From JAGQOZ01 sp041399205 (lineage in GTDB: Bacteria; Planctomycetota; Planctomycetia; Pirellulales; Pirellulaceae), in contig JAWKTK010000004.1 of assembly GCA_041399205.1 (NCBI GenBank), positions 1-64,000 of the forward strand: a stretch of 64,000 bases of DNA. The letters are read 5' to 3'. A model generated the notes under the pieces. It searched no databases. It was not told the origin of the DNA and saw nothing but the letters and a program-made list of their open reading frames with translations. This document shows, piece by piece, positions 9,670-18,787 of this stretch (positions are counted from its first letter, which is position 1; each line of letters begins with the position of its first letter). Position numbers and translations under genes: made by a program.

Positions 9670-10199
9670 TTTCGTGTCTCATCGTTATCAGAATGTGATG
9701 TAAGCATCGCCTTGAATGCCTCGTTTGGCCTACCGTAAACTTGGGACTTCGTTGTCGCCAGAGCCGAAAGCAAGATGTCGTTAAGCTCAAAGCCGACATC
9801 GTGCGGTGAAAAGATCGTCCTCGGCCAGCCAATGCTTGGCGAACCTGATGAGTCGTTCATCGATCCGGTGACAGACCGATTTAACGACTTGGCGAATATT
9901 ACAGAGCTGCTGGCCGGCGCAATGAACTTCTGATAGGCAAACGCTTGTTCGTCCGCTTCCATGAATTCGCGAATAGTGCTTAACGTCTGTTCAACAAAAC
10001 GCCCTTCATTCGTGATGCCCTTGCCGTGCATTACGCAAGAATACAGCGAAGCCGTGTTCGACACGATGGTGTACTGCGTTCCGTCCTGCTGTGAACAAGT
10101 TACACGACCAATCGGCAAAGGGATTTTCGTCCAGCGGACTCTCTGACAACCGCCCGGCTTTGATCTTGGTGCCAAGCTTCTGCGTAAGGCGAAGATCAT
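9666..10199 (-). CDS. Hypothetical protein downstream of a zinc-ribbon gene
   Basis: About 177 residues if it starts at the ATG at 10199, which overlaps the stop of the restored zinc-ribbon gene (ATGA). It starts MIFALRRSLAPRSKPGG and ends HSDNDETRK, with its stop overlapping the next ATG. The central part GTQYTIVSNTASLYSCVMHG and the helical region RFVEQTLSTIREFMEADEQA look like real coding sequence. No known motif was seen. The first 30 residues are basic and unlike the rest, so the true start may lie further in, or another small shift may be present. Confidence 0.5.
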   Translation of the reverse strand: MIFALRRSLAPRSKPGGCQRVRWTKIPLPIGRVTCSQQDGTQYTIVSNTASLYSCVMHGKGITNEGRFVEQTLSTIREFMEADEQAFAYQKFIAPASSSVIFAKSLNRSVTGSMNDSSGSPSIGWPRTIFSPHDVGFELNDILLSALATTKSQVYGRPNEAFKAMLTSHSDNDETRK

Positions 10200-10355
10200 C
10201 CTCGGCCTCCCTCGCAAACACGTTTCGCAGATGGTGTGGCAGCGGGAACATTGGAGTTTCGCACGGATTTCAACGAGTTGGCCTCCGCAGGCCGGACACG
10301 CTGGCCTTGACGCTTCCTGGCCGGTCTCGTGATCATTCTGTTTGTCGTTTATCAC
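10196..10355 (-). CDS. Very small zinc-ribbon protein (restored across one frameshift)
   Basis: From a GTG at 10355 the frame reads VINDKQNDHETGQEASRP, then CPACGGQLVEIRAKLQCSRC, then HTICETC. One T too many in TGTTTGCGA at about 10216-10218 makes it run on; with it removed, the protein ends CETCCEGGRG and stops at 10196-10198. That stop overlaps the ATG of the next gene (ATGA), and the GTG start overlaps the stop of the previous one (GTGA), which argues strongly for the restored reading. Length is about 53 residues with three C-x2-C pairs, a two-zinc or zinc-ribbon pattern. I recall similar small proteins in planctomycetes, without a known function. Confidence 0.6.
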
Positions 10356-10764
10356 GCTTCCACCTCCAGCAACCAATCCCTTGCTCGTTCCACCAGCAGC
10401 AAATCGCGAGTGCATCGTCGAATGTCGTCTTTCCGCATTTCCTCGATTTCGTCGGCGTCGAACTCGATTTCCTCTTCTCCCAACAGAGAGTGCACCTCGG
10501 TTCGAACAAGCTGGGATCGAAGGGTTCCGTCTGACGAGCTGTTTCCAGATATTGGGCCAGTTGCCAGCGTTCAAAGATCGTCTTGATCTTGGCTACGAAA
10601 TCCGGAAGCTCGTCCCGAAAGTCAGTATCCGATTCGGCAGCCTCGAGAAAATTTAAGAACTTTTCGCCGATCAAGTAATCCAGGGCCTTTTGCGTGCCAA
10701 AATCATTCTCGATGTTTTCGGCCGCCTCGCACTGTTCAATCCAAATTTTATGTGGTTCCATCAT
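10352..10764 (-). CDS. Acidic helical hypothetical protein, one frameshift
   Basis: The gene starts at a tandem ATG (10764/10761) with MMEPHKIWIEQCEAAENIEN and contains ALDYLIGEKFLNFLEAAESD and FVAKIKTIFERWQLAQYLET. Near 10497-10500 the frame is lost; in the next frame it continues EVHSLLGEEEIEFDADEIEE, MRKDDIRRCTRDLLLVERAR and DWLLEVEA, then TGA overlapping the next GTG. The restored length is about 137 residues, all alpha-helical and acidic, without a signal peptide. It heads a five-gene minus-strand group (this gene, zinc ribbon, two hypotheticals, TspO). The function is unknown to me. Confidence 0.6.
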
Positions 10765-11144
10765 GGTACTCCCCTTGTAGGTCCGATTCTTGGGCCTCAA
10801 TTTCGGGAGGTATCGTGACGAACGGCGGGCGATTGGGATGGCACATTCACCCATTGGCGCCGAAAATAGCACTCCGTGTCCAGATCAGTTTTTTCGCACC
10901 TCAGTCCGACCCGTGAACGGTTACTGATCCAGGTAGAAATGCCTACGCGACTTTACCTGGACTCGGCACGTATGGGCCTGCTGTCCGAGCGAGCTAGGTT
11001 GGCCCACTTCGATCATGATACGATTCGAACGTCAGATACTGTGAGCCTGGACGAAATTGAACGAATTGTGATTTAGTCAAATACATTCCCAAACTGATGG
11101 ACCGTCATGCAGTCGTCGACCTGTTATCAACATTCGGATACCGG
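10765..11144. other. Intergenic stretch with a possible aminotransferase-like N-terminal remnant
   Basis: This 380-base gap separates two minus-strand operons and should hold the promoter of the one starting at 10764. On the plus strand, 10939-11076 reads MPTRLYLDSARMGLL, then SERARLAHFDHD, before stopping. It vaguely resembles the first helix of fold-type I class V aminotransferases, but there is no downstream continuation, so at most it is a decayed fragment. I see no RNA gene or clear terminator. Confidence 0.25.
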
Positions 11145-12044
11145 CTACTGTACAGACTGCGGCCCGGACGCGTTGGTAATGATGCCACCATCGACTTTTA
11201 CGGGAATGAGCCGATATTTCCAGCTAGATTCTACCAATGCGTTCTTGACGAACTCGAATTGCTCGAATGAATCATGCCAGACGGCCACCATGATATAGTG
11301 TGTATCTTGCGAAACGCGATCTAGTAACGAATCAAATTGACGTTGAAATCGCGAGCTGTCATCGACGGGAATTCCCCGATAGGGCTTGGGGGTCGCAGTG
11401 ACTTCTGTCAAGGATTCTTGCGTAATGATAAAGTCTTGAGAATTCAAAACACCAGAGTCGCCGTTGCCTTCGTACATCGCATAGATCCGCCCAAAGCGAA
11501 GGATTAGCGCAAACTCGCTTTTGGTGGTTGCCCTAAGGCGTGGCAGCTTTGTTGTTTTGGAACGCGTCTTCACCTGAGTCGCAAAGAGAATACGAAGGTT
11601 GGACATTTCGGCCTGCTTCGAATCCATTGCGGCTCGTGCGTCTTCCACTTTTTTCACCAAATCATTTATTCCTGACTGCTTTGCCGCAATCTCGGAAACC
11701 AAGTTGGTCCGCCGTTTCATTAATGTCGATTGAGATTCGAACAGTTGACCTAATTCTGTCAGTTTCGCGTCGCTCAGGCCCTGTTGGAGGTGTTCGCTAA
11801 TTTGTTCTTGTAGGTCACGGTTTGTTTCTGTTTCTCGTTTCATTGCCTGCAAGCGTTCTAGCTCTGACTGGAGTTCGACGAGTTCCAAACGAGAGGATTC
11901 TTTGACGACAATGTCGATGGGTTCATCTTTTTGTGATTCCAGTGATATGGCAATCAGAATTGCCAGAAAAAGAATGCCGCCAAATGCATTCGTCATGGTG
12001 TCTAAGAGGAGTTCCAGACTTGAGTCAGCGTGCCTGCGTCGCAT
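11145..12044 (-). CDS. ExbD/MotB-like single-span subunit with coiled coil (second copy)
   Basis: About 299 residues from the ATG at 12044. A short cytoplasmic start (MRRRHADSSLE) leads into one membrane helix, LLLDTMTNAFGGILFLAILI. Its D-x-x-T pattern at the start of the helix matches the proton-binding aspartate region of MotB, ExbD and ZorB. Residues 45-140 form a coiled coil (LVELQSELERLQAMKRETET onward). A C-terminal alpha/beta domain follows, with LILRFGRIYAMYEG, QDTHYIMVAVWHDSFEQFEF and a PVKVDGGI end. The C-terminal domain is not an obvious OmpA peptidoglycan-binding domain. It starts 4 bases after the related upstream gene and ends the operon. The longer start at 12137 is rejected because it overlaps the upstream coding end. 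Confidence 0.75.
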   Translation of the reverse strand: MRRRHADSSLELLLDTMTNAFGGILFLAILIAISLESQKDEPIDIVVKESSRLELVELQSELERLQAMKRETETNRDLQEQISEHLQQGLSDAKLTELGQLFESQSTLMKRRTNLVSEIAAKQSGINDLVKKVEDARAAMDSKQAEMSNLRILFATQVKTRSKTTKLPRLRATTKSEFALILRFGRIYAMYEGNGDSGVLNSQDFIITQESLTEVTATPKPYRGIPVDDSSRFQRQFDSLLDRVSQDTHYIMVAVWHDSFEQFEFVKNALVESSWKYRLIPVKVDGGIITNASGPQSVQ

Positions 12045-12048
12045 GGTA

Positions 12049-12866
12049 TCAGATCCCTGCGCCTGTGACCGAGTCCAGAACGGTTGCATCCTCGGGAACG
12101 AGTTCAATACCAAACGCATATCCGCTTGGTTTAACAATGTCTTCTAAGTCGTTAAACGTGGAAATGCCTTTAGGAGTGACAACCAACAGAAAGTAGTCGG
12201 TATTGGAACTCAGGTTTCGACGAATCCAAGTTTGAATTCCGAATCACAGTCAGAACCTGTGAACACAACCGGACTTTGCTTTTTACCTGCTGGAGCAATT
12301 CCAATCTGGTTCGCTCGAATTTCAACGATCCACTGTGATTTGCCGTCTTGCGACGGTGTGTTGTAGATGATGCGATTTGAGTTTTCCAGCTCTTCCAATT
12401 GCTGCTCTAGCAGTTCGATGCTCTGCTGCGTCTCCCTTAGTGTTTCAGCGTGTCCGGCCAATTCTTCCTCGACTTGGCTCGTCACTAAACGCTGCTCTTC
12501 CGCCACAAGCCGATCACGAGATTCCAGCCGTTGGTTCTCGGCATTCAGTGATTCAACCTGCTGGCTCAGTATCTCCAGGTCTCTGGCAATGTTTTCGGGA
12601 GACAAGGACGCAATTCGATTTAGTGACACGGACGACGTGGACACATTATTCTGAATGGCATCCAGTTCGTCGCTGAGTAACTGAATGGCAGAACGCAAGT
12701 CGTCGGCAATCAAGTCGGTTTGAACTTGTGGTGCCAAAGATTTCTGCTGGATTAACGATAGTGCCAGTACCAGCGTGACCAGAATGAAAATACCGGTCAC
12801 GGATGTGATGATGTCCTGAAACGAAAAGAGCGAAAACGTCGCCTGCGGTTTTCTACGTCGTGCCAT
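12049..12866 (-). CDS. ExbD/MotB-like single-span subunit with coiled coil (first copy), one frameshift
   Basis: It starts MARRRKPQATFSLFSFQD. A single membrane helix contains FQDIITSVTGIFILVTLVLA, where the aspartate followed by I-I-T fits the D-x-x-T motif of MotB and ExbD proteins. Residues 60-160 are a long coiled coil (QQVESLNAENQRLESRDRLV, ETQQSIELLEQQLEELENSN). Near 12215 the frame shifts; the next frame continues SNTDYFLLVVTPKGISTFND, LEDIVKPSGYAFGIELVPED, and stops at 12049-12051, restoring about 271 residues. The stop is 4 bases before the next ATG and the start is 9 bases after the ExbB-type stop. With that channel protein it would form a proton-driven stator in the inner membrane. 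Confidence 0.75.
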
Positions 12867-12875
12867 ATGTACGCC

Positions 12876-13724
12876 CTAAGTGGATGAGACTCGCAATCGT
12901 CCGACGATACGTTTGACGCAGAAATCGGTGCACGCGTCCAGAAATTCTTCTTCGCTCTTTTTTTGAAATACAACAATCAGCTGTAACAACAACGCCGCGA
13001 CTAATGCGACAAGTGTCGTTTCGAAGGCAGTCGCCAGTCCGGCCGTAACGCTTTTTAGAGCGGTCGTAATCTGCTCCATGTCGCCCGAACCGGCTTCGCT
13101 GAGCACCCCACCGAATCCGCCGATAGCCGAGGACAGGCCGAGTACTGTGCCGATAAATCCCAGCACCGGTATGGCCCAGATGAATCCTTGGATTAACGAG
13201 TAGCTGGTTTCCAGTGATGATTCTTCGTGTTCTGCCTGGGCACGAAGAATATCGTCGACGTCTGCTACTCGACCAATGTTCTTGAGATTCGCCAGTGCAA
13301 CGACGATGCGATTGAGCAAGATGAAATGGCCTGGATTGTCTACCACCATATGGATGTGATCGATCAGTTTGCTGGCAGTGGAGGGTGACAGGACAAAATC
13401 ATGTTCGTCAGGAATCAGTTCAAGCTTGAAGACCTGTTTTTGAAACGCCAGTTTTCTCCATTTCAGTGCCAAAATTGCGAGCGCCCAAAAGAAGAGAAAG
13501 ACCACCACATAAGGTGTTGGGCCGCGTTGCGTGAACATGCTGGTAAACGCCGAACCTTCAAAGGGCATCGCAGCACCAAAGAAGATGGCGGTCAAGAGTG
13601 CTCCGATCAAGAACGTGAGCAGGTTATTGGTTCGAGTATATTTACCGCCGCGGAAACCAATCGACTGCTCAATATCGCTTTTGGACCAGGACAGCAAAGG
13701 CTCGGCATATCCCTCAGTTGACAT
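12876..13724 (-). CDS. MotA/TolQ/ExbB-type proton channel protein
   Basis: 282 residues with the family's layout: two N-terminal helices (NLLTFLIGALLTAIFFGAAM and PYVVVFLFFWALAILAL), a cytoplasmic helical stretch (residues 95-170), then two C-terminal helices carrying the conserved core. That core reads LIQGFIWAIPVLGFIGTVLG, then ITTALKSVTAGLATAFETTL, then VALVAALLLQLIVVF. The P-V-L-G-F-I-G-T-V-x-G and T-A-F-E-T-T-L blocks are diagnostic. Such proteins form pentamers around a dimer of ExbD/MotB subunits and convert proton flow into force. Two candidate partners follow directly. It has no long cytoplasmic tail, unlike ZorA of Zorya. The start follows the GYF gene by 4 bases. Confidence 0.88.
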   Translation of the reverse strand: MSTEGYAEPLLSWSKSDIEQSIGFRGGKYTRTNNLLTFLIGALLTAIFFGAAMPFEGSAFTSMFTQRGPTPYVVVFLFFWALAILALKWRKLAFQKQVFKLELIPDEHDFVLSPSTASKLIDHIHMVVDNPGHFILLNRIVVALANLKNIGRVADVDDILRAQAEHEESSLETSYSLIQGFIWAIPVLGFIGTVLGLSSAIGGFGGVLSEAGSGDMEQITTALKSVTAGLATAFETTLVALVAALLLQLIVVFQKKSEEEFLDACTDFCVKRIVGRLRVSST

Positions 13725-13728
13725 TCTG

Positions 13729-14589
13729 CTACTCCATACCGCTCAATGATGCGCTAATCGCAAAGATCCAGATCACAAAAACACTTAAGAAGGCAATGGC
13801 AATGAAGATCAGTATTGCCAGAAAGATCCAAAAAGCTTTCAGGCTACCCAACGCTTCGCTTAAAGCTTCGACGGATTCCAATCGTTCGGCTTTGACAAGT
13901 TTGGCTCGATACTTACCAAGCAAAACTGTCCCGGTGAGGATCGTGCTTCCAAATACAATCGTAAACATTCCGCCCGCGATGGCGACACTCGCGTTTTTTT
14001 CGAACCCAAGAACCACGGCTCCCACTCCGGTGACAATCTGAAACGCGGCAAAAACATAGCCAAGCATGACCGTCACCAAGGCCCAAGGTGCTGACGAAGT
14101 GGCGGTGCGAAGCAATTCGCTTGTCTGCGAATGAGAGTTTGTCTCCTGAATCGGAAGTGGATCGCGCCGGACGACCAATCCGTCAATCGAATTTGCTGGT
14201 TGCCAGTCTTGAAAGCCCTGTCGCCAGACAGACGCATCGTGAGGCGACGCCAACGCATTTACTCGTTGCTTCAGTTCGGCGAACGTCATCGGCCCTACTT
14301 CGGCACCTTGATGGGCCAGGTACCAACTCGATTCGCTGGGAGCATTCGCATTCGTTTCATTCGCTGGTTGCGATCCTTTGCGATCAGAATGGCTTGATGA
14401 AGCGTCACGCGAGGACTTCTTCGCTTGGAAAAACGAAAACACATCGCCCGCTCGCTGCCATTCTTGTTGATTCGAAGAAACTTCGTGGACTCGGCTAAAC
14501 TGACCACGTTTTGCCAGTTCCAAAAGCTTCTGTTCATCGAATGGGCCGGCAATCTTGCCCCTTAACCGAACATAGTATGAGTTGCTCAT
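13729..14589 (-). CDS. Tandem GYF_2-domain membrane protein
   Basis: Two GYF_2-like modules occupy residues 4-55 (YYVRLRGKIAGPFDEQKLLE, ending in EWQRAGDVFSFF) and 90-145 (WYLAHQGAEVGPMTFAELKQ, ending in DWQPANSIDGL). In this family they bind proline-rich or other short peptides. A Ser/Asn-rich linker separates them. The C-terminal half has three or four membrane helices (ALVTVMLGYVFAAFQIVTGV, GGMFTIVFGSTILTGTVLL, AFWIFLAILIFIAIAFLSVF). The start is the ATG at 14589; the TTG at 14595 overlaps the upstream stop. It could tether cytoplasmic partners of the operon, such as the GTPase or the coiled-coil protein, to the ExbB-type channel; this is inference. Confidence 0.8.
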   Translation of the reverse strand: MSNSYYVRLRGKIAGPFDEQKLLELAKRGQFSRVHEVSSNQQEWQRAGDVFSFFQAKKSSRDASSSHSDRKGSQPANETNANAPSESSWYLAHQGAEVGPMTFAELKQRVNALASPHDASVWRQGFQDWQPANSIDGLVVRRDPLPIQETNSHSQTSELLRTATSSAPWALVTVMLGYVFAAFQIVTGVGAVVLGFEKNASVAIAGGMFTIVFGSTILTGTVLLGKYRAKLVKAERLESVEALSEALGSLKAFWIFLAILIFIAIAFLSVFVIWIFAISASLSGME

Positions 14590-14591
14590 CG

Positions 14592-17492
14592 TCAATCTAC
14601 TCTGACTTGATGTAGGTACACGGGAAGTCCTTCGACCAATTCTTTCTCTTGTGACGAATCCCAGCTGATTTGGTCATTCTGAATGCTGCCAATTTGCACA
14701 ATGCGAATTGGCGAATCCGCGCGACCAGGCAAAGCGACAAACAGACTCCCTTTGACATTGCGATTCGAAGTTTCATAGACCCATGCTCCGTCATTGGTGC
14801 GCCCAAGCCAACCCGACCAAACCAGAGGCGGCATGGGGATCGAGTAAATCTGGCGGCAATGCTTGGCCGTATTCTGTATGGCCTTGGCCGTTAATTCGGA
14901 GACATTGTCCAAGCACGCCTGTGCAATTTGACGAGACTTGGCGGCGTCTAGATCATCGGGTTTGAGCCAATTGGCACGATCGTCGACTTCGACTGCATCC
15001 AGTTTTTTCTGCAAATCCCCAAACGCCAATTCCATGGGAAGGCTGCCCGACATGCCGATGTAGATCAGGTCGTTTAACATGGTGTATTTCAGAATCGGTT
15101 CCAGTTCATCTTGTTCTAAGGTCAGCCGAATACAGTTGCAGAATGCGCTTTCCCAGGCATATCGATTTGAAGCGGTCACCTGATTTAGGCTCCCCAGAGC
15201 TTTGGCAATCTGTCCGCCAAGTTTGCGCTGCGGAGATACGGAAATACTTCGAAAGTTGTTTTTGCGCAGATTCTTGGGTTCGGAATCGGCGCCATCGAAT
15301 GAGATGGTGTATCTGAACTTCAGTCGGTCATTGGCAGGTTTCTGACTGCGAAACTCATCGTGGCCGGGTTCTGTAAGGTAATATTGCCTATTGTCTTTCG
15401 TCCGGAGCACATAAAGCTGCATGACAGGTTGCTTGTAAACGTCGATCAGGCGCGACGTCAGTGCGTCACCGTTTTCCGGATGTCGCGCCGAAATCAAGTC
15501 GACACTTCGAAACGTGTTCTGCCAATCGTCAGAATTCCCAGGCAATGGGCCATCCAGACATGGGCGAAGTTGCTCCGACAACAAGCGAGCACGAACCGGA
15601 GTGAGGCTGGAAATATCACCATTTGGAATTTCTTCAAATATCTCGCTTAGCCGGTCCATCTGTCGCCAAACAGCAAGGTGCGAATCGTCCGTAATTCGCT
15701 CTAAATCGGTGGCCATCGAAGGTGAAACGTTTGCCAGAAACTTCAATTGAGCAACAAACTTATCGACGTCGCCAACGGCCAAAGTGATTAGATCCTTCGC
15801 ACCATTTGCTTCCTTCTGCAAGCGGTTGTCGTCGATTCGCCTGGCAATTCGGGCTCGAAGCAACAGCAAATTATTCCGAGCGTTTCCGGACATGTTTCCA
15901 TTGGTACGATCCAAATCGTCCAGGCGGTCCAGCAGTGGTTGTAGCAAGTCATTGGTCAACGTTTTTGCTTGTTCTAGATTCTGAAGATTGGATTGAATCC
16001 GTTGAAGTTCGGCATTGTAAATTTCCAGTTGTTGCTGCCGGGATTCTGCGTCCAACTTACGAAACTCGGAACGAAGTTCTTCGATCATAGCCAGTTCGTC
16101 ATCACCTCGGGCCAGTGCTTCTGCTTCACCTAGAAGTGATCTGTCCTCCAGTTCGCGAGCTTCACGGATCAACGTGTTCAGTTTTTCTTGCCGTTGCAGT
16201 TCCGCCGTTTTCAGATCCTGCAATTTACCTACCAGTATTTTGAAATCGGGTGATTGCGTAATGTGCGCTTTTTCTTCTCCAAAATCGGCAACGAATTGCA
16301 ATCCAGGTTCAACCGCATGGTTGGTTACAAATTCGTTTAACTTGTCGATCGCGACATTGCGTTCACGCTGTTGACGAAGTTTGAAAAAGCCGAGCATAAC
16401 TCCGGTGGTCAAGATCGCGAGTCCGATAATCGCCACGGCTCCCAGCAGGCGACGGCGACGCGTTGTCATCAGGTCGAACTCGGCAATCCGCTGGCGATAT
16501 CGTTGAACAACCACCTTGGGAATGGATAGATCGTGTCGTCGAACTTCTTCGAATTGACGTTCCAAGGGAACTCGATCCGTTTCCGATTCCAGCAGCGATT
16601 CCAATCGATTGAGCGCTAGGTCAAAGGAAGCTTGATTCGCTTCTTCCGCATCTTTCTGTTCTAACCATTCCAACGTGGGAAGAATCGGTTCGACTAATCG
16701 GTCTGTCGGCGGCAAACCACTCTTGGCGAACCATTGATTCCAATCTTGTCGAAGTAAACGGCTGGCATCGAGATCCATTTCCGCATGGGCAGAAACGAGT
16801 TGCGGGCCGATTTCGGCCAAACGGCTGGCAGCGTATTTGGATTCCAATCGCCGAAATTTGCTCTTCAGCTGCTGCGCCATGTCTTGGGGTGGCTTTACGG
16901 ACCACGGCTGACTTGCTAATTCGTCCGAGACCGCTTGGATGGCTAGAAAATCGTCGGCAGCAATTGCCTTGCTTAGACTTAGCTTGAGTTCCGCGATACG
17001 AGCTGTTTCATACGCTTGAAGATCTTCGGTCCAAGCGGTATTCGCAGGATCTTTCTTGGCCAGCAAACGCAAGACATCAAGTCGCACGGCCAGCGGCGCA
17101 CGAGCCAACGCTAACAAGCGATGCTTTTTCAAAAGAGTCTGAAGGGGCGCTTCTTGCGAATACGCTTCATTCAATTCAGTTGCCAAATCCAACTGCAGGC
17201 TCGGCGGAGCGACCATTTCGTGGGTTACTTGAACCTGACGCCAAGATTCGTGGTCAATCGAATCGAGCAACGCGACGGCATCCAAAAGATTCGGAGCCAC
17301 TTCACAGTGTTCGATCGCTTCCGAACGAAATCCATCTCGCAGCAGCTTGCCGGCGTCTCGCAGTCGTTGATTTACTTGCTCGCAGGCAAGAAAATAATTT
17401 GCCGAAACATCGGCGACATGTTCAGCAAGTGCCGAATTGGGCGAGTCCAAAATATCATTGATATCTGCGACTAGGCGTTCTAGTTCCATCAT
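14592..17492 (-). CDS. Large membrane coiled-coil protein of the GTPase/ExbB operon
   Basis: 966 residues. The N-terminal 335 residues are helical and cytoplasmic by charge. One membrane helix lies around residues 343-365 (LLGAVAIIGLAILTTGVMLG), preceded by an RRRR stop-transfer cluster. A long coiled coil follows (residues 370-560, with ELQRQEKLNTLIREARELED and QQQLEIYNAELQRIQSNLQN). The last 330 residues are mixed and end with SSQEKELVEGLPVYLHQVRV. Its ATG overlaps the upstream stop (ATGA at 17489-17492) and its stop is 2 bases before the GYF gene's ATG. I do not recognise a named family. The topology, a long periplasmic arm on one membrane span, suggests a scaffold that could touch the ExbD-like coiled coils. 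Confidence 0.75.
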   Translation of the reverse strand: MMELERLVADINDILDSPNSALAEHVADVSANYFLACEQVNQRLRDAGKLLRDGFRSEAIEHCEVAPNLLDAVALLDSIDHESWRQVQVTHEMVAPPSLQLDLATELNEAYSQEAPLQTLLKKHRLLALARAPLAVRLDVLRLLAKKDPANTAWTEDLQAYETARIAELKLSLSKAIAADDFLAIQAVSDELASQPWSVKPPQDMAQQLKSKFRRLESKYAASRLAEIGPQLVSAHAEMDLDASRLLRQDWNQWFAKSGLPPTDRLVEPILPTLEWLEQKDAEEANQASFDLALNRLESLLESETDRVPLERQFEEVRRHDLSIPKVVVQRYRQRIAEFDLMTTRRRRLLGAVAIIGLAILTTGVMLGFFKLRQQRERNVAIDKLNEFVTNHAVEPGLQFVADFGEEKAHITQSPDFKILVGKLQDLKTAELQRQEKLNTLIREARELEDRSLLGEAEALARGDDELAMIEELRSEFRKLDAESRQQQLEIYNAELQRIQSNLQNLEQAKTLTNDLLQPLLDRLDDLDRTNGNMSGNARNNLLLLRARIARRIDDNRLQKEANGAKDLITLAVGDVDKFVAQLKFLANVSPSMATDLERITDDSHLAVWRQMDRLSEIFEEIPNGDISSLTPVRARLLSEQLRPCLDGPLPGNSDDWQNTFRSVDLISARHPENGDALTSRLIDVYKQPVMQLYVLRTKDNRQYYLTEPGHDEFRSQKPANDRLKFRYTISFDGADSEPKNLRKNNFRSISVSPQRKLGGQIAKALGSLNQVTASNRYAWESAFCNCIRLTLEQDELEPILKYTMLNDLIYIGMSGSLPMELAFGDLQKKLDAVEVDDRANWLKPDDLDAAKSRQIAQACLDNVSELTAKAIQNTAKHCRQIYSIPMPPLVWSGWLGRTNDGAWVYETSNRNVKGSLFVALPGRADSPIRIVQIGSIQNDQISWDSSQEKELVEGLPVYLHQVRVD

Positions 17493-18782
17493 TCCGCAGA
17501 TCCAATCTGTAAATAGGGTACTTCGAATACCTCACCGTCGGGTGTCGTGATTTTACGGACGATGGTGAGGGAGAGCTGGGGACGAAGCTTGTTGTCTCTT
17601 AGTAGGTCAATTAGAGATTCCGAATATTGATCCACAATTGCTTGTTGCGTTTCAATGGTATTTGCTAAGTTACCAAAGTCGACCTGCCGTATACCAATAT
17701 CTTCATAAAGTGGATCACTACCGGGAAGGCCATTTAGTTCGGCAAGGATTTTCATCCGTTCTTGCGGCGTGTCAGCATTGCGACAGCTTTCCAGTTCATC
17801 AATTGCACTACGTCGTTCGTTGCGTTGCTTTTTCCATTTGTGGACGACCGGGTTGGTTTTATTGGCATTCCAAATGAGGTCATACGTTTCTTTTTTTCTG
17901 TTTAATGCATTAAGTGCAATTACCAAGCGACTCTTGGTTTCCATTTGCATACTCAAGGCAAAATCGCCCGACCGAGATTTGGACTCTACGCGGGACAGCA
18001 ATTCGCAATTCCCAATAACGACAAGTGGCGGTTCGTCCCAATTCGGACAATCCACAATCGCCTTTGTCAAAAACAGGTGCGATGCGGGGCCAATTGGGAG
18101 TTCTGATAGATCGATTGTCCAGGTGCCCTTGTTCTCCAAGTCCATATTTCGTGCTTCTTTCTCGCGTATTGGACTGTTTAGCGGTATGGTTTGCGATTCG
18201 GGAAAAACAATCACTAGTTGTGCAGCAAAACTCTTCAATGCGGCATTGCTTTCTTCGCCGTCGTCCAAGCGTAGGTAACATGTATTGTTGTCACGAGAAA
18301 CAGCAGCAATTTGAACGAGCTCTTTATCCTTTACGTTCGTACGCGTGTCTTTCTTGAAGAACAATCCACTGTCACGAAACAAGAATTCGCCAGGCCATGT
18401 TTCATGCGCTACTTTCGCATCGAGCAGTTTCACTTTTGTAAAGTCGGGGAGACGTGATATATCATAAGGTCTATTGTCCTCGAAGATGAATTGATACTTT
18501 TCGTTTGTTGTTTGCGATACTGCATTAGACGGCGGGGGTCAACTGAGGTGTCTGCCGATGCGCCGGCGGCTCTTGGTGTCCTGCTCTTTTGTGTCCGGCA
18601 CGGAATGGCCGACCGACGGTACCGTCGTGCGAAACAGTGCTGTTGTCTTGAGTATCCGGGTTGTTTTCAGAGTCGTGAACCTCAGAATCGTGAACTTCCG
18701 AGTCTGTTCGTGGCGACGGCAGTTGGCCGTCGTCTTGGTTACACTGTCGGACTCATAGTTCGTTGCGGCGCAGTTTGGGCAC
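17489..18782 (-). CDS. Operon protein with low-complexity N-terminus and helical/beta C-terminus (about three frameshifts)
   Basis: The uninterrupted part (17489-18433, GTG) starts VKLLDAKVAHETWPGEFLFR and ends EVFEVPYLQIGSAE. Coding continues upstream: EKYQFIFEDNRPYDISRLPD joins directly. Before it, in shifted frames, come a charged linker (DSEVHDSEVHDSENNPDTQD, GHQEPPAHRQTPQLTP) and a first segment PNCAATNYESDSVT. With small corrections near 18775, 18725 and 18535 the gene would begin at GTG 18782, only a few bases after the GAP1-like stop. The restored length is about 430 residues. The middle holds a conserved-looking SHLFLTKAIVDCPNWDEPPL and LVIALNALNRKKETYDLIWN. No catalytic motif is visible. 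It may be the adaptor between GAP1 and the membrane proteins. Confidence 0.6.
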
Positions 18783-18787
18783 GTTCG

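Noticed and set aside
11145..13724. Direct identification of the ExbB/ExbD genes as a Zorya system
   Set aside because: The ExbB-type protein lacks the long ZorA tail, no OmpA domain is seen in the small subunits, and no ZorC, ZorD or ZorE gene is present.
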